Source of the DNA: Halopenitus salinus
GTDB lineage: Archaea; Halobacteriota; Halobacteria; Halobacteriales; Haloferacaceae
Length of the DNA stretch: 15,038 bases
Direction of reading: 5' to 3'
NCBI RefSeq assembly: GCF_042662125.1
Contig: NZ_JBHSXL010000018.1
Span: 1 to 15,038 of the forward strand
Shown here: one piece after another, positions 12,873-15,038 of the stretch
How the letters are laid out: the number at the start of each line of letters is the position of its first letter
How positions within the stretch are numbered: the first letter of the stretch is position 1
Made by a program: the position numbers and the translations under genes
The notes under the pieces: model-generated
What the model saw: only the letters and a program-made list of their open reading frames with translations
Told to the model about the DNA's origin: nothing
Databases searched by the model: none

Positions 12873-13986
12873 CGGTATCGGTTCTCCGTTGAGACTGACC
12901 GACGATCGGTTGGTTTCGAACTGCGAGTCCGGCTTCGTCGTATTCGTGTTCGTGCCCATTCCAGAAGTCCATATTCAACATGAACAGCTCGACGGTACTG
13001 AGCCGTCGAGCCGACCAACCTGATGCCTGTTGAATGAATTCAGATCGGACTTCGTTGACTCGCGTATCCAGTTTCTCGAACATTTTTGCGCGTCGTTCAG
13101 CCTCCGACAAGTCCTCGCGACGAGTCACAAACGGGGTGAACAGAAACCCGATGACGGGGAAATCCGTCAGTTTTTCTGCGGGTGTCCCCTCGTCTTTCGA
13201 TCGGTTATACACCTCAAGCGGTCGTGCCTGGACACCGAGATAGTACCGGTGCTGTTGAATCCCTCGGTCACGCATTTCCTGTGGACGCTTCTCGCGATAT
13301 TCCTCGAGCAGCTCCTGAAGCGCAGGATTTGCAGCAACATCCTCGTCGTTCAGCCGAGCTTCGATATTTTCCGTGATTCGATCGACGGGAAACGATCGAG
13401 TCGTTGTATGGAGCTTGATTTTCGAATCGAGTTCCTTATTCGCGAACCCTTCACCCGTTTCGTGGAGTTTGGCCCAATCAGACGCCATCGCAAAGTCCAT
13501 GTTCCCAGGGTCGATCTCGATGAAGGCCTCCATCGTTCCGTCAGCACGCTGAATGGCACCAGCACCTGGCCATGCACGTTTGACGTTGGTGAGGTCCTGC
13601 GTTCGCTCATCCGGTTTGAATGGCGTATAATTCGCTAATCCACCACGCGATCGTTCCGTCTCGTTCGTTTCCGAATCCGGATCTGCCGGCGCTGCGAACG
13701 TGTGCGTCGGCCGCTTGAGGTAGCGATAGACGTCAGTTATCCACGTCCACGCGTTCAGGTGGCTTGGAGTCATGAAGACGATCGCAACCCCGATCCCCAA
13801 CCCGCCAGTCATCAGCGGTAATGCGAGCGAATTCAACCCGGAAAAGCTCGCGAAAAACAACCCCACGATCGGCAACCCGACAATGACACCGATATCCCCC
13901 TCTTCGATATTCAGATAGGGGATCCGACTGGCCTCACCGAACTGATCCATGATACGTCGTGCCGCTTCGTCTTGATCTGTCGTCAT
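12865..13986 (-). CDS. two-helix membrane-anchored conjugation protein
   Basis: The product is 373 residues. Two adjacent membrane helices (about 32-49 and 53-72) follow a short N-terminal cytoplasmic part. The rest is a large soluble domain, predicted alpha/beta, with DLTNVKRAWPGAGAIQRADG, a long charged helix (PALQELLEEYREKRPQEMRD) and a C-terminal block RLSTVELFMLNMDFWNGHE. The small paired-helix start directly before VirB4 is the layout of VirB3 (often fused to or next to VirB4), so a VirB3-like plus accessory role is my best inference; no sequence signature proves it. The ATG at 13986 overlaps the upstream stop as ATGA, and its own stop overlaps the VirB4 start. It presumably sits in the same membrane complex as its neighbours. 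Confidence 0.8.
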   Translation of the reverse strand: MTTDQDEAARRIMDQFGEASRIPYLNIEEGDIGVIVGLPIVGLFFASFSGLNSLALPLMTGGLGIGVAIVFMTPSHLNAWTWITDVYRYLKRPTHTFAAPADPDSETNETERSRGGLANYTPFKPDERTQDLTNVKRAWPGAGAIQRADGTMEAFIEIDPGNMDFAMASDWAKLHETGEGFANKELDSKIKLHTTTRSFPVDRITENIEARLNDEDVAANPALQELLEEYREKRPQEMRDRGIQQHRYYLGVQARPLEVYNRSKDEGTPAEKLTDFPVIGFLFTPFVTRREDLSEAERRAKMFEKLDTRVNEVRSEFIQQASGWSARRLSTVELFMLNMDFWNGHEHEYDEAGLAVRNQPIVGQSQRRTDTDE

Positions 13987-15038
13987 CTGGAAGTGTCTCG
14001 TTCAGGATTATTCTCAGTACGTCTGTACGACGGAGTGGACGCTGCCTGGTCGTCGACAGAATTCCGTTGTGTCACTCGCTGCGCAATCGCATGTCCCGCA
14101 GCAGCTTTCGGTCCAAATCGGGCTGCTGCAGCAGCTGTACTCCCACCGCCCACATAGGCTCCTGCTGCGACGCCCCCAACGAGAATCGCCCCCTTCGTCG
14201 CACCACTCATGACTTTCGCGGTCACGGGTGTCGCATATTTGAACGTCCGCCACGTGATGAAGACCGCAACCATCGGGAGCGACATCGCAACGAGATATCT
14301 CAGGAAGGTGTTCGCGGGAGTGAACGTCCCTCCAGTATACAGGAGATCATAGCCTTTGAATACGATTGCAGCGGGGAGTGGCAGCGCCGCAAGCGGGACG
14401 AACCGTCTTGCAAACCCGAGGGCGATCTCAGACAGAACCGGGACGTTACCATATCCGATCGCCAAGGCGATCGGCATGCCGTAGATATAGACGAACAACA
14501 GCACCTCACGGATGTAATAGAGTGCCTGGAGCAACCACATCGAGATTCCCCCAACGATGGCAAAGATCAACGACAGGCCCGGATTGGAGAGGGACGCAGA
14601 GAGGAAATCGATCATCACCCGAGCCAACGAGCCAAGACTCGGCAGCAAGGCGATCGTGAACCCATCCACGAGATACAGGAATACTGCACTCACCCAGTAC
14701 CACGTGATGATGAGAAAGGCGCCCGCCCACGCCGTTTTTCGCGTTTTCCGGCTCTCGTAGGCACTCCCGATGTTGAAGATTCGAATGGTGTGTCGTCCTT
14801 GAACGCAGATGGTCAGCGTCAATAGAGCGAGGATCATGATTTCGCCCCCAACGAGCGTCTCGTAGAGCGTTATCCAGGGCTCATTCGATGGACTCCCAAA
14901 GACAAATGGACTGTCCGTCCGGGGTGTGGGAGTGCCGAAGAGCTCCACTGAAAGGGTGTCATATCCGGTGTGGACACCCTCCATAAACACGTCCGTCACC
15001 CAATCGACGACGTCCTTGGCGCCCTCCAGAACCACGTC
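13983..15038 (-). CDS. polytopic membrane protein, VirB6/TrbL-like (5' end open)
   Basis: At least 350 residues are visible. A GTG at 15035 could be the start, but the frame is still open at the window edge, so the gene may be longer. About seven or eight membrane helices are seen (near residues 60-79, 102-122, 124-136, 152-171, 175-196, 205-224, 246-264 and a Gly/Ala-rich stretch at 281-305), with a polar basic C-terminal tail ending ERDTSR. A polytopic protein of this size placed before VirB3/VirB4-type genes fits VirB6/TrbL, the channel-forming membrane component of conjugative type IV secretion. Family assignment rests on topology and context, since these proteins share little sequence. 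It overlaps the next gene by ATGA. Confidence 0.75.
   Translation of the reverse strand, partial: DVVLEGAKDVVDWVTDVFMEGVHTGYDTLSVELFGTPTPRTDSPFVFGSPSNEPWITLYETLVGGEIMILALLTLTICVQGRHTIRIFNIGSAYESRKTRKTAWAGAFLIITWYWVSAVFLYLVDGFTIALLPSLGSLARVMIDFLSASLSNPGLSLIFAIVGGISMWLLQALYYIREVLLFVYIYGMPIALAIGYGNVPVLSEIALGFARRFVPLAALPLPAAIVFKGYDLLYTGGTFTPANTFLRYLVAMSLPMVAVFITWRTFKYATPVTAKVMSGATKGAILVGGVAAGAYVGGGSTAAAAARFGPKAAAGHAIAQRVTQRNSVDDQAASTPSYRRTENNPERDTSR

Noticed and set aside
12873..12959. Upstream ATG (12959) for the VirB4-like gene
   Set aside because: It would overlap the previous gene by 95 bases and add a 29-residue Asn/Thr/Ser-rich piece; the ATG at 12872 gives the same 8-base overlap style as the next junction.
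1..15038. CRISPR array or insertion sequence with transposase
   Set aside because: No regularly spaced repeats and no DDE, HUH or TnpB motifs were seen in any frame.

Overview
The window looks like part of a haloarchaeal mobile element (plasmid or integrated conjugative element). Predicted proteins are strongly acidic (Asp/Glu-rich), A+T-rich stretches separate the genes, several ribosome binding sites match the archaeal GGAGGTGA type, and the tetranucleotide CTAG is rare (about nine seen by eye), as is usual in haloarchaea. I saw no tRNA, rRNA, CRISPR array, integrase, transposase or relaxase gene. The first ~245 bases are markedly richer in G+C than the rest and full of inverted repeats; they may lie outside the element or be the end of another one.

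The right two thirds (about 4432-15038, all minus strand) is one tightly packed gene block. In transcription order it holds a polytopic membrane protein (VirB6/TrbL-like, open at the window edge), a two-helix membrane-anchored protein, a VirB4/TraC-type ATPase, a very large VirD4/TraG-like ATPase with a C-terminal winged-helix plus nuclease-like extension, a PriS-like archaeo-eukaryotic primase, and a protein ending in a PriL-like Fe-S domain. Every junction is a start/stop overlap (ATGA, GTGA, ATGAGTAA or ATGAGTGA), so the six genes should be translated as a coupled set. The reading is that DNA transfer through a type IV secretion-like channel and primer synthesis on the transferred or replicating DNA are made from one transcript.

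Between about 3784 and 4431 is an A+T-rich spacer. It carries a perfect 7+1+7 palindrome (4170-4184), TATA-like sequence and a 41-52 residue plus-strand ORF (4216-4374) that converges on the primase operon.

From 3783 down to 2282 (minus strand) lies a second gene string: a 152-residue protein of unknown function, a possible 60-residue protein, a nucleotidyltransferase-fold protein of the AbiEii/MNT antitoxin-toxin type, and an overlapping 76-residue charged partner. The last two look like a toxin-antitoxin or defence pair. Left of it (about 450-2240) is a sparse accessory area: a small membrane protein on the plus strand (505-870), a probably disrupted two-helix membrane protein gene (1042-1469, minus), a 97-residue acidic protein (1518-1808, minus), a possible 43-residue membrane peptide (2011-2142, plus) and several strong inverted repeats.
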